From: Longimicrobium terrae | GTDB lineage: Bacteria > Gemmatimonadota > Gemmatimonadetes > Longimicrobiales > Longimicrobiaceae | Length of the DNA: 64,000 bases | Direction of reading: 5' to 3' | NCBI RefSeq assembly: GCF_014202995.1 | Contig: NZ_JACHIA010000001.1 | Location: 248,001 to 312,000 of the forward strand | Shown here: in pieces, positions 9,397-17,861 of the stretch | How the letters are laid out: the number at the start of each line of letters is the position of its first letter | How positions within the stretch are numbered: the first letter of the stretch is position 1 | Translations under genes and position numbers: made by a program | The notes under the pieces: model-generated | Told to the model about the DNA's origin: nothing | Databases searched by the model: none | The model's input: the letters and a program-made list of their open reading frames with translations, nothing else

Positions 9397-10335
9397 TCAA
9401 TCCTCCGCGCCCGGGGCACGGACCGTTCCGCCGGGGAGCAGCCGGTACGCGGGCGTGGCGCCGCGGCTGGCCGCGACGAACTCGCCCAGCCGGCAGGCGT
9501 CGCGCAGTCCGGCATGCGGCGGCGCGCCGTCCAGCAGCACCCGCTGCACCAGCCGGGCGAGAAACGCGTCCCCGGCGCCCACGGTGTCCACCACGCGCAC
9601 GGGGCGGCCGGCCTCCCACATCCACGCCCCGTCCCACAGCAGCCCCGCGCCGCGCGCCCCCGCCGTCACGCACACCCGCCGGCACCCGGCCCGGTCCCCC
9701 AGCGCGCGGGCGAGGGATTCCAGGCGCTCCGGCGACCCGTCCTCCTCCCCAACGCCAAGGAGGCGCCGCAGTTCGTCGTCGTTCACCTTCAGCAGCCCCG
9801 CGCCCCGCGCTGTCCCCAGCACGAAGGCGGGATCGTCGTACGGCGGGCGCAGATTGACGTCATACACCCGGCACGCGGCGGAAGCGGAGGCGAGCAGGCC
9901 GCGCAGCACCGCGCGGTTGTGCTCCTCCCGCAGCGCGAGCGTGCCGTGGATGACGGCGGCCACCCCGGCCGGCGCGTCCGCGGCGGGAATCAGGTCCCAC
10001 GCCGCCACCGCGCCGAACGAGTAGCGGGCGGACCCGTCCGCCGCGAGTTCCGCCCGGGCCTCCCCCGTCGCCGCGCCGGGGACGACGGAGACCCGCGCCG
10101 TGTCGCACCCCGAAGCGCGGATGTGCTCCACCAGCGCGCGCCCGGGCTCGTCATCCCCCACCGCCGTCACCGGGAGCGCGCGGACGCCGCAGCGGGTAAG
10201 GTGGTACGCCACGTTCAGCGGCGCGCCGCCGGCGAAGCGCCCGTCCGGCAGCACGTCCCACAGCGCCTCGCCAAAGCAGAGCACCGTGCGATCGTCCGTC
10301 TCGACCCGATCGTTCGGGACGCCCGCCGCGGCCAC
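9397..10335 (-). CDS. PfkB-family sugar kinase (fructokinase-like)
   Basis: A 312-residue ribokinase/PfkB-type kinase. It has CFGEALWDVLPDG at residues 20-32, the substrate loop GGAPLNVA (36-43), and the anion-hole/catalytic motif VDTVGAGDAF with Asp-256. FGEALWD and GGAPLNVA are typical of fructokinases. I start it at the GTG at 10335, two bases after the TGA of the nucleotidyltransferase gene, which implies coupled translation; a much longer open frame runs upstream but only by overlapping that gene. It would phosphorylate a sugar with ATP in the cytoplasm and is the last gene of a six-gene overlapping run. Substrate could be fructose or another ketose or heptose. Confidence 0.88.
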   Translation of the reverse strand: MAAAGVPNDRVETDDRTVLCFGEALWDVLPDGRFAGGAPLNVAYHLTRCGVRALPVTAVGDDEPGRALVEHIRASGCDTARVSVVPGAATGEARAELAADGSARYSFGAVAAWDLIPAADAPAGVAAVIHGTLALREEHNRAVLRGLLASASAACRVYDVNLRPPYDDPAFVLGTARGAGLLKVNDDELRRLLGVGEEDGSPERLESLARALGDRAGCRRVCVTAGARGAGLLWDGAWMWEAGRPVRVVDTVGAGDAFLARLVQRVLLDGAPPHAGLRDACRLGEFVAASRGATPAYRLLPGGTVRAPGAED

Positions 10336-10337
10336 GG

Positions 10338-11057
10338 TCAGCGCCGGTCCAGAAAGGCCTGCAGGGCGTCCGGCGTCCCCATGTCGTGCATCTCCGTCGC
10401 GACCGACACGTCCACCCGCCACCCGCGCTCGATGTACTTCTGGTAGACGGGGATGACGTAGTATTCGCCGCGCGTCTTTTCCTGCCGGGCGAACATCTCC
10501 CGCGCCGTGTCCATCAGCTCGCCCGCGCTGCTGAAGTAGTACAGCCCGGTGCTGGCGTGGTCGGAGATGCGCTCCTTCTCCGCCACCTGCACCACGCGCC
10601 CGGTCTCGTCCGTGCGCGCAAAGCTCCAGCGGTCGCCGGGCATGTCGGCCACGGAGATGATGCCGCGGCAGTCCTCGCGCCGCCGCGCGATCTCCCGCGC
10701 CAGCGGGGAAACGACGTAGGTGTCGCAGCTGGCCACCAGCAGGTCGTCGTCCGGGTCCAGCAGCGCCTCGGCCGCCATCACCGTGGCCAGCTGCCCCTCC
10801 GTCACCCCGTCGATCACCACCACCTCGGTGGCGGGGCCGGCCAGGCGGGGCAGCATGTCCCGCAGCCCGTAGCGCTCGTCGTGCTCGCGCAGAACGACGA
10901 AGACCACGCGGCGGGCGGAGGAAACCAGCTCCCCCAGCCCTTCCAGCGCCCACGCCACCATGGGGCGGCCGAGCACCTCGATGAGCGGCTTGGGGGTCTG
11001 CACCCCCTGGTCGGCGAAGCGCGCGCCGCGCCCCGCCATGGGGACCACGACGTTCAC
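10338..11057 (-). CDS. Sugar-phosphate nucleotidyltransferase
   Basis: A 239-residue GT-A-like NTP transferase. The N-terminus has the pyrophosphorylase signature (VVPMAGRGARFADQG followed by TPKPLIEV), with nucleotide-binding Gly residues and the Arg and Lys that contact phosphates. LLVASCDTYVV near residue 105 supplies the metal-binding Asp. It lacks a C-terminal beta-helix, so it resembles short capsule cytidylyl-, guanylyl- or thymidylyltransferases rather than GlmU. It starts at a GTG whose last two bases overlap the TGA of the HAD gene (GTGA). It would couple a sugar-1-phosphate to NTP; nucleotide and sugar are not predictable. Confidence 0.85.
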   Translation of the reverse strand: MNVVVPMAGRGARFADQGVQTPKPLIEVLGRPMVAWALEGLGELVSSARRVVFVVLREHDERYGLRDMLPRLAGPATEVVVIDGVTEGQLATVMAAEALLDPDDDLLVASCDTYVVSPLAREIARRREDCRGIISVADMPGDRWSFARTDETGRVVQVAEKERISDHASTGLYYFSSAGELMDTAREMFARQEKTRGEYYVIPVYQKYIERGWRVDVSVATEMHDMGTPDALQAFLDRR

Positions 11058-11443
11058 TGCTCCTTCGCCTCCCCGGCGATCATCTCCGGGGTGATGGCGT
11101 TCCATCCCTCGAAGCGATGGGCCCGGTCGTCGATGTAGATGTGCGCGTTGGCCTTGCCGAAGTAGATCTCGTCGTACTCGATCCCGTTGGCGTCCAGCCA
11201 GTCCAGCGTGATCTTGCCCACGTTCTTCATCACCTTGCCCAGGTTGCTTTCGCACGTCTTCATGTTGCGGGCGGTGATGATGATGATGTAGTGGCCAGCG
11301 GCGCGCAGCTCCCGCAGCCGCTCGGCGGCGCCGGGAAGGACGGCCAGGTCGGCGTACGTCTGGCCGGGGCCCTTGAGTTCGCAGATGGTTCCATCCAGGT
11401 CGACGGCCACGCGCAGCTGCGTGGTCACGGCGGAGTTTGTCAT
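11054..11443 (-). CDS. Small HAD-superfamily phosphatase of capsule biosynthesis type
   Basis: A compact 129-residue HAD protein with no cap domain. Motif I is VDLDGT (Asp-15 nucleophile, Asp-17), motif II is IIIITARN near residue 55, and motif III/IV is KANAHIYIDDRA near 105. Small HAD proteins of this kind sit next to NTP transferases in capsule loci and are thought to dephosphorylate a sugar bisphosphate or phosphate, as GmhB does in heptose activation. Its ATG follows directly on the TGA of the acyltransferase gene (TGAATG), and its own stop overlaps the next GTG. Function inferred from family and context. Confidence 0.85.
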   Translation of the reverse strand: MTNSAVTTQLRVAVDLDGTICELKGPGQTYADLAVLPGAAERLRELRAAGHYIIIITARNMKTCESNLGKVMKNVGKITLDWLDANGIEYDEIYFGKANAHIYIDDRAHRFEGWNAITPEMIAGEAKEQ

Positions 11444-12676
11444 TCAGCTTCTCTGCAGAGGTTGGGTCGACAGCATCCGGCGCTCCGCGGATCCCGCCTG
11501 CGGCTGGGGCAAAGGGCCCAGCACGGGCCCGGGGCGCGGAGCGTAGCGCTTGAGTTCCAGAAACGGTTTTTCCAGCACCAGCCAGCTCACCTCGGCGGCG
11601 GCCAGCGAAACGGCCATCACGCAGGCGGCCACGCCGAACGGGTACAGCCCGCTGGCCGCGGGGATGGAGAACGCCCGCTGCACCAGGCCGGTGCCCAGCA
11701 CGCCCACCACCACCAGGGTGTGCCACACGTACAGCCCGTAGCTGCGGGCGCCCAGGTGCCGCAGCCAGCGGGCGCTCAGAACGCGCTGCACCCCGTGCGA
11801 CGGCGGCGCGGTGAGCACCATCACCAGCAGCGCGCCGAAGCCCCAGGCCAGCAGCAAAAAGCCCAGCGTCTGCATCCACGGGGTGTAGTTGCCCGTCGTG
11901 CCCGCGGCCACGGAAATGGCCGATACCCCGGCGGCGCAGGCCAGCGCCGTCCACGGGGCCGCCGGCTTCCACCGGGCCAGGCCGCCCGGCGCGCGGGCCG
12001 CCAGAGCCACCAGCGCGCCCACGCCCAGCGCGTCCATGCGCGCCACCGTCAGCACGTACGGCGCGTCCCCGGGCCCGTACCGCGTCACCAGCCCGATCCG
12101 CAGCAGGAGCGCGGCCGCGATCATTCCCCCCGCCGTCCACCCCAGCGCCCGCCGCGACAGCAGCCACACGGCCAGCGGCCACACCAGGTAGAACTGCTCT
12201 TCCACCGCCAGCGACCAGAAGGGAAACAGGTACAGCGGCACCACGTCGCGCCCGGCGGACAGGGCGATCTTCACGTTCAGCAGGTAGGCCCAGGCCCACG
12301 CGTTCCCCTCGTCGGGGACGGCGGAACCGTGCATCCACCCGCCAGCCAGCCATGGCAGCACCGCCAGCATCACCACCAGCGCCGCGTAGTACAGGGGAAA
12401 GATGCGCAGCGTGCGGCGCGCGTAGAAGCTTCCGAAGTAGCCCCGCTGGTCGCGGGTGTCCAGCAGGATCCCCGTGATGAGCATTCCCGACAGGACAAAG
12501 AACAGGTCCACCCCCATCCACCCGAAGGCGAACAGGTGCTGCACCCACTCCGGCCGCCCCGGCGGCCGCGCGCCCATGGACGAGTGAAGCCACATCACCA
12601 TCAGAATCGCCAGCCCGCGCACCCCGTCCAGCGCGGCCACATGCCCCGGCTCGCGGCCGGCCCCCGTGTTCGTCAT
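11444..12676 (-). CDS. Acyltransferase 3 family membrane protein (OafA-like), copy 1
   Basis: A 410-residue polytopic membrane protein with about ten helices, belonging to acyltransferase family 3. The N-terminal ALDGVRGLAIL followed by MVMWLH gives the R-x10-H motif thought to be central to acyl transfer. FYARRTLRIFPLYY and FWSLAVEEQFYLVWP are further family signatures. Members O-acetylate sugars of O-antigen or capsule. The ATG at 12676 overlaps the TGA of the neighbouring paralogue (ATGA). No SGNH domain is fused. The close paralogue next door suggests a tandem duplication, perhaps with different target sugars or positions. Confidence 0.92.
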   Translation of the reverse strand: MTNTGAGREPGHVAALDGVRGLAILMVMWLHSSMGARPPGRPEWVQHLFAFGWMGVDLFFVLSGMLITGILLDTRDQRGYFGSFYARRTLRIFPLYYAALVVMLAVLPWLAGGWMHGSAVPDEGNAWAWAYLLNVKIALSAGRDVVPLYLFPFWSLAVEEQFYLVWPLAVWLLSRRALGWTAGGMIAAALLLRIGLVTRYGPGDAPYVLTVARMDALGVGALVALAARAPGGLARWKPAAPWTALACAAGVSAISVAAGTTGNYTPWMQTLGFLLLAWGFGALLVMVLTAPPSHGVQRVLSARWLRHLGARSYGLYVWHTLVVVGVLGTGLVQRAFSIPAASGLYPFGVAACVMAVSLAAAEVSWLVLEKPFLELKRYAPRPGPVLGPLPQPQAGSAERRMLSTQPLQRS

Positions 12677-13932
12677 CGTGGTTGAACGAGTGGCCGGCCC
12701 CCGTCTCTCCCGCCAGGGAGCCCGGCCGCCGGGATTGCCTCCGCGCCCCGCGCCTCCGGACGGGGAACGTAGCGCTTCAGCTTCAGAAACGGCTGCTCCA
12801 CCAGGCGCCAGCTGGCCTCCGACACGGCGAGAGAGGCGGCCAGCACCAGGCAGGCCATCAGCGCCTGGTGCACCGGGCTGGTGGGCTCCACCCCCAGCAG
12901 CCGCGGCAGCACGCGCAGGCGAAGGATGATGAACAGCGTGAGCACGTGCCACACGTACACCCCGTAGCTGCGCGCCCCCAGGTAACGCAGCTCGCGGCGC
13001 GAAAACACCCGGGTCAGCGGGTGCGACGGCCCGGCCGCCAGCACCATCACCAGCAGGGCTCCGCACGCCAGCGCCACCAGCGTGTAGCCGGCGGTCTGCA
13101 TCTCGGGGGTGTGGTTGTCGGCGGAACCGGCGCGCGCCATCAGCGCCAGCACCGCCGCGGTGCACCCCGCGAGCACGGCGGGCGCGAACCGCTTCCAGCG
13201 CGCCAGACCCCCCGGCCCGCGGAGCGCGATGGCGATCAGCGCGCCCACCGCCAGGGCGTCCATCCGGGCCACCGTCAGTACGTACGGCGCGTCGCTGGTG
13301 CCCGTCGCGGCAACCAGGGCCACGCGCAGCAGCAGCGCCGCGGCGATCATCCCCCCCGCCACCCACGCCAGCGGCCGCCGGGGAACCAGCCACACCAGCA
13401 GCGGCCACACCAGGTAGAACTGCTCTTCCACCGAGAGCGACCAGAAGGGGAAGATGTAGAAGGGAACGACCTCCCGTCCCGGCGACAGGACGACCTTCAC
13501 GTTCAGCAGGTACGCCCACACCCACGGCCCGCCCTCGTGCGAGCCGGACGCGGAGCCCAGCAGGCCGCTGGCGGGCAACATCACCAGCATCACCAGCAGC
13601 GCCAGGTAGTACAGCGGAAAGATGCGCAGCGTGCGGCGCGCGTAGAAGCTGCGGAAGTACCCCGCCGAGCGGCGCGTGTCCAGCAGAATGCCGGTAATCA
13701 GCATTCCGGACATGACGAAGAACAGGTCTACCCCCGCCCACCCCGCCGAGAACAGGCGCTGTACGGCCAGCCCCGCCGCCCCCTCCGGCCGCGCTCCGAA
13801 CCCGGTGTGAACGCACACCACCACCAGAATGGCCAGCCCCCGCACGCCGTCCAGCGCGGGGATGTGGCCCGCCTCCTCCCCCGTGCCGCGGGTCCCCGCC
13901 GGGCCGTCCGCCCGGCGCCCGGCCGCGGTCAC
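12673..13932 (-). CDS. Acyltransferase 3 family membrane protein (OafA-like), copy 2
   Basis: A 419-residue acyltransferase 3 protein, very similar throughout to its downstream neighbour. It has LDGVRGLAIL plus VVVCVH (R-x10-H), FYARRTLRIFPLYY, and FWSLSVEEQFYLVWPL. About ten membrane helices are expected, with a short charged tail. It starts with a GTG that shares bases with the TGA of the nucleotidyltransferase-kinase gene and ends in an ATGA overlap with copy 1, so all three are probably translated as a block. Likely adds acetyl groups to the polysaccharide or its precursor at the inner membrane. Acceptor unknown. Confidence 0.92.
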   Translation of the reverse strand: MTAAGRRADGPAGTRGTGEEAGHIPALDGVRGLAILVVVCVHTGFGARPEGAAGLAVQRLFSAGWAGVDLFFVMSGMLITGILLDTRRSAGYFRSFYARRTLRIFPLYYLALLVMLVMLPASGLLGSASGSHEGGPWVWAYLLNVKVVLSPGREVVPFYIFPFWSLSVEEQFYLVWPLLVWLVPRRPLAWVAGGMIAAALLLRVALVAATGTSDAPYVLTVARMDALAVGALIAIALRGPGGLARWKRFAPAVLAGCTAAVLALMARAGSADNHTPEMQTAGYTLVALACGALLVMVLAAGPSHPLTRVFSRRELRYLGARSYGVYVWHVLTLFIILRLRVLPRLLGVEPTSPVHQALMACLVLAASLAVSEASWRLVEQPFLKLKRYVPRPEARGAEAIPAAGLPGGRDGGRPLVQPR

Positions 13933-15560
13933 AGGACGTCGTTCAGCAGCGTGAGCCCCGTAAGGTACAGCAGCTGCTGGCGGCGCGGGTGGCCGTGGTG
14001 GTACGGCACCATCGACACGAAGAGAAGCCCCTCGATGAAGCGGATCTCGTTCACGTCGTAGCCCAGCGCCGCCACCATGCGGTCAAAGTCCCCGGCCAGC
14101 GAGCGCAGCCGCGCGTCGGCGTACACCTGCGACGTCCAGCTTCCGTCCGCTTCGCGCCGCACGTCGAACATGTCGGCCATGACAAAATCGTACAGCCCGC
14201 TCAGGCTGTGGCGCAGCTTGGCGATGTCGTACCGCGCGTCGCCGTAGATGCCGCTCTTGCCGAAGCTGCCGCGCGGGTCGATGAGCCGCACGATCTGGTT
14301 GTTGACGTCGAACAGGATGTTGCTGAAGCAGTAGTCGCCGTGGATGATGCTGATGGGCGCCGACCCCGCCAGCCGCTCCGCGCCGCGGTTGATGGCGTCG
14401 CGCAGCACGTCCACGTTGCGCAGCTCGCGCCCCTGGTAGGTGATGACGGGCGCGTCCAGCATCTCCTGCCACGCCGGGTCCTGCCCGCGCAGCGCGTCCA
14501 GCCGGTCCCACGTCTTGGCGCCGTACATGGCGTGCACGTGCTCCGGCTCCAGCTCGCCCGGGTGGCGGCGGAACTCCTGGTGAATGAGCAGCACCTTGCG
14601 CATCACCGAGCTCCAGATCTCCCGCGGCAGGTCGCCGTACACGTACAGTTCCGCCAGCGTGGGATACCCGTAGTACTCCTGGCTCACCGACACGTTGCCC
14701 TCGGCGTCGCGCGTGGCCAGCACGCGCGGCGTCAGCACCTTGAGCTCCTCGGGAAGCAGCTGGAACCACGCCAGCTCCTCCTCCAGCTTCTTGGTGTGCT
14801 GGCTCACCTTGGTGATGGTGTTGAGCACGGGGTTGATGGTGAGCGCGTTGAAGTAGCGCGGCTGCAGCAGCCGGCGGCGCGCCCCCACCAGGTTGTCGAT
14901 GTGCCCGAAGTCGAACCACTCGCGCGCCTGCTGCGCCTGCAGCGGATGCACCGCCATGTAGCGGCGCAGCACGTCGCTCAGCTCGGTGTCGCCGGCCAGC
15001 ACGCTTTCATCCACCGCGGCCCGCAGCAGCGCCCCGTCGCGCAGGTGGTAGTAGCCCGCCAGCGCCTGAAAGGGCGGCTCGTCCAGCTCCTGCTTGTCGA
15101 TCAGCCGCACCACCTCGCCCACCGCGCCGGTCACCGCCACGCACCACCGCCGCGAATCCTCCACCTCGGCCGTGTACACGAAGTCGCGGTCGCCCGTGAA
15201 CGAGTCGCGGATCAGCGTGTCGCCCAGCACCACGCGCACCAGCCCGGGCTCCGTCTCGCCCTCCAGCCCCGCCTGCATGGAGCGCACGATGCTCCCGGAG
15301 TCCCGCACGGTGGCGATCCGCAGCTCCATGCGCTCGCGGTACACCCGCTCCACAAAGCCGCGCAGCTGGGTGTTTTCCTCGCGCACCACCACGGTGGCGC
15401 GGCGGATTCCCTTGAACAGCAGCTCGTCCAGGATCCACCCGATGACCGGCTTGCCGTTCACCGGCACCATGGCGTTGGACTGCCCGGCCCCCAGGGGAAG
15501 GTTGGTGGGGTTCGGCGGGCCGCCGCACAGGATCAGGGTCGTTTCAGTAGGGTTCAACAC
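13929..15560 (-). CDS. Bifunctional nucleotidyltransferase-kinase fusion (NTP transferase + APH/choline-kinase-like)
   Basis: A 543-residue two-domain protein. Residues 1 to about 240 are an NTP transferase: LILCGGPPNPTNLPLG, NAMVPVNGKPVIGWILDELL, and VVLGDTLIRD as the likely metal site. Residues from about 290 are an aminoglycoside-phosphotransferase/LicA-like kinase with the catalytic motif HGDYCFSN (His-407, Asp-409, Asn-414) and metal-binding LIDPRG (Asp-428). Both active sites look intact. A kinase joined to a nucleotidyltransferase suggests successive phosphorylation and nucleotide activation of a polar substituent or sugar, as LicA and LicC do for choline. The GTG start at 15560 follows an 8-base T-run. 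Substrate unknown. Confidence 0.85.
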   Translation of the reverse strand: MLNPTETTLILCGGPPNPTNLPLGAGQSNAMVPVNGKPVIGWILDELLFKGIRRATVVVREENTQLRGFVERVYRERMELRIATVRDSGSIVRSMQAGLEGETEPGLVRVVLGDTLIRDSFTGDRDFVYTAEVEDSRRWCVAVTGAVGEVVRLIDKQELDEPPFQALAGYYHLRDGALLRAAVDESVLAGDTELSDVLRRYMAVHPLQAQQAREWFDFGHIDNLVGARRRLLQPRYFNALTINPVLNTITKVSQHTKKLEEELAWFQLLPEELKVLTPRVLATRDAEGNVSVSQEYYGYPTLAELYVYGDLPREIWSSVMRKVLLIHQEFRRHPGELEPEHVHAMYGAKTWDRLDALRGQDPAWQEMLDAPVITYQGRELRNVDVLRDAINRGAERLAGSAPISIIHGDYCFSNILFDVNNQIVRLIDPRGSFGKSGIYGDARYDIAKLRHSLSGLYDFVMADMFDVRREADGSWTSQVYADARLRSLAGDFDRMVAALGYDVNEIRFIEGLLFVSMVPYHHGHPRRQQLLYLTGLTLLNDVL

Positions 15561-15605
15561 GGAACTCTTCGCGTGTGCGTATCGAAAAAAAACAGGACGG
15601 GGCAG

Positions 15606-16706
15606 TCAGCTCCCGGGGCGTCGCCCCAGGGCGGCCAGCCCCGACACGTATGCCCGCTTGGCGGCGCGGAACGCGCCGGGAAAGCGGGACTCGGCGCCCG
15701 CGCTCAGCGCGCGCAGCGCCGGCGACGAGCGCGGCGAAAGCAGGGCCAGGTGCGCCCCCGCCAGCCAGCGGTCGTACCCCCGCTTCCACGCCAGCCGCGC
15801 GTCGGGCGCGGGGCGGAAGGCGGGGTCGCAGCAGTCGCGGTACAGCCGCTGCCACTCGCCGTGCGTGTACAGCGCGGCCCAGTGCGCCAGCTGCATGGGG
15901 TACTTCAGAAACTCGATGTTCAGCGCCTGCACCTCGGCCACCACCAGGTTGTTGGCGATGGTCAGCTCCGAAAGGCGGCGCGCCTCCGGGCCCGCGTCCG
16001 TCTTGTGCGCGAACGGCACCGGGCCGTACCCGCGCAGAAACGCCAGCCAGTTGTGCTGCTCCACCGTGTAGCGGTGGGTGAGCCACCAGTCCGCGTCCCC
16101 CTCGGGGCGGGGGTGGTGGTCGTACCACCGCACCATCTCCTCGTCCGCCAGCGGAATGTCCCACAGCCGCAGCACGTCGCCGCGCAGGCCGAAGTGGAAC
16201 CAGTCGCTGGGGTGAAAGGGGTACGCGACGCGGCGGCGCACGCTGCGCGAAAACCAGTCCGCAGTCACCACTCGCTCCTCCAGCACCCGCCACTCCGCCG
16301 CCCGCACCGGATACCGGCCGAAGAAGCGCAGAAACCCGGTGCCGGAAAGCACCATGTCGCTGCGCAGCTTCATGGCGTACGGGCGGGCCGCCTGGCGCAG
16401 CCCGTTGCGTGACGAGACGATCTGCCGGTTCGCGTTGTAGAACGCCTGAAAGCCCGGCCGCGAATCCGCGTCGCAGCGGAACGTTCCCGGATCGTCGCTT
16501 TCCACCAGGCGGTCGAACGGAAGCCCCGACACGTCGGACCCCGCCCAGGTGGAAAGGACGATTTCGGCGCCGGGCAGGTGCCGCCGCACGCTTTCCAGCG
16601 CGCGCAGCGTGTGCCTCTCCTCATGCGGGGCGTCGGGGCGCCCGGTCACCGGCCCCTGCACCACCACCGAGATGTCCTCCGGCCGGGGAGGCGGCCGCTC
16701 AGCCAT
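15606..16706 (-). CDS. WavE-family polysaccharide synthesis protein, paralogue A
   Basis: A 366-residue protein of the WavE lipopolysaccharide-synthesis family. Signatures in order: ISVVVQGPVTG near residue 12, EIVLSTWAGSDVSGL near 48, MKLRSDMVLSGTGFL near 112, and FHPSDWFHFGL near 165. The RSDM segment probably acts as the DxD-like nucleotide-sugar site of a GT-A transferase. It lies nine bases downstream of paralogue B, with which it aligns over its whole length. Expected to transfer a sugar to the outer core or repeat unit in the cytoplasm. Substrate unknown. Confidence 0.85.
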   Translation of the reverse strand: MAERPPPRPEDISVVVQGPVTGRPDAPHEERHTLRALESVRRHLPGAEIVLSTWAGSDVSGLPFDRLVESDDPGTFRCDADSRPGFQAFYNANRQIVSSRNGLRQAARPYAMKLRSDMVLSGTGFLRFFGRYPVRAAEWRVLEERVVTADWFSRSVRRRVAYPFHPSDWFHFGLRGDVLRLWDIPLADEEMVRWYDHHPRPEGDADWWLTHRYTVEQHNWLAFLRGYGPVPFAHKTDAGPEARRLSELTIANNLVVAEVQALNIEFLKYPMQLAHWAALYTHGEWQRLYRDCCDPAFRPAPDARLAWKRGYDRWLAGAHLALLSPRSSPALRALSAGAESRFPGAFRAAKRAYVSGLAALGRRPGS

Positions 16707-16715
16707 GCGCGCGGG

Positions 16716-17855
16716 TCACCGGCTGGCGATCCGGTCCACCGCCGCCCACACCGACGAGTACAGCCGCTTGGCCACCCGGAAGCTCGCCGGCGACCGCCGC
16801 TCCCACCCGGCGCTCACCACGGCGCCCGCGCGCGACATGCGCGGGTTCAGCAGCGTGCTGTGCGCCCCGGCCAGGTAGCGGCTGTACAGCCGCTTGGACA
16901 CGTGGGGAAGGTCCATCTCCACCCGGGCGTCGGGATCGCAGAAGGCGGCGTACAGGGCCTGCCACTCGCGGTGTGTGTACAGCGTCTCGGCGTGCTGCAC
17001 CGAAACCGGGTACTTGGCGAAGCGGATGCCCAGCGCGCGCCGGTCCGCCACCACCAAGTTGTTGGCGAAGGCCAGGTCCGAAAGATCCAGCGCCTCCGGC
17101 GAATCGTCGCACTTGTGCTCGAACGGCACCTCGCCGTGACGGCGCAGAAAGCTGAGCCACACCCACTGCTCCACGGTGTAGCGGTACATCACCCAGGGTT
17201 CAGGGTCGTTGGGCGCGTGCGGCCGGTGCTCGTACCAGCGCGGAACCGAGGGGTCCAGCGGCGGGCTGTTCCACAGATCCAGCAGGTCTTCGCGCAGCCC
17301 GAACTGAAACCAGTCGCTGGGGTGAAACGGGTACGGCAGCCGGTTTCGCGGGTTGCGCGAAAAGTAGTTGGGCACCACCACCCGCTCGCGGAACAGGCGC
17401 CACTGCGGGCTGCGCGCGCGGTACCGCCCGAAGTAGCGCAGAAAGCCCGTTCCGGTCAGGAGCATGTCGCTGCGCAGCTTCATGGCGTACGGGCGCGAAG
17501 CCGCGCGCAGCCCCTGGTACGTGGAAACCGCCTGCCGGTCGGCGTTGTAGTACACCGGGCCCCATCCCGGGTGGGCCGGGTCGTCGCAGCGCGGCCCGCC
17601 GGGATCGTCGCTCTCCACCAGCACATCGAAATGCAGCCCCGACACGTCGGAGCCGCGCCAGGTGGACAGCACGATCTCGGCGTCGGGCAGGTGCCTGCGC
17701 ACGCTCTGCAGGCAGCGCTGCGTCAGGCGCGCCGCGGGGGGGGCGTCGGGGGCCCCCATCACCGGCCCCTGCACCACTACCGAGATCTGCCCGGAGCGGA
17801 CGGGTTCCCGCCGCCGGGGCGCGCGGGCCTCGCCGGGCGCTGAAGTGGACGTCAT
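16716..17855 (-). CDS. WavE-family polysaccharide synthesis protein, paralogue B
   Basis: A 379-residue WavE-type protein with the same motif order as its neighbour: ISVVVQGPVMG, EIVLSTWRGSDVSGLHFD, MKLRSDMLLTGTGFLRYF and FHPSDWFQFGL. The first 22 residues are a basic, unconserved leader. The ATG at 17855 is preceded by AAGGAG, which lies in the last codons of the upstream gene six bases away. It is probably a glycosyltransferase acting in sequence with its two neighbours, the three having arisen by duplication. Confidence 0.85.
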   Translation of the reverse strand: MTSTSAPGEARAPRRREPVRSGQISVVVQGPVMGAPDAPPAARLTQRCLQSVRRHLPDAEIVLSTWRGSDVSGLHFDVLVESDDPGGPRCDDPAHPGWGPVYYNADRQAVSTYQGLRAASRPYAMKLRSDMLLTGTGFLRYFGRYRARSPQWRLFRERVVVPNYFSRNPRNRLPYPFHPSDWFQFGLREDLLDLWNSPPLDPSVPRWYEHRPHAPNDPEPWVMYRYTVEQWVWLSFLRRHGEVPFEHKCDDSPEALDLSDLAFANNLVVADRRALGIRFAKYPVSVQHAETLYTHREWQALYAAFCDPDARVEMDLPHVSKRLYSRYLAGAHSTLLNPRMSRAGAVVSAGWERRSPASFRVAKRLYSSVWAAVDRIASR

Positions 17856-17861
17856 GGCCGG

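Noticed and set aside
15561-15605. Terminator before the nucleotidyltransferase-kinase gene
   Set aside because: An 8-base T-run is present, but no stable stem lies close enough before it.
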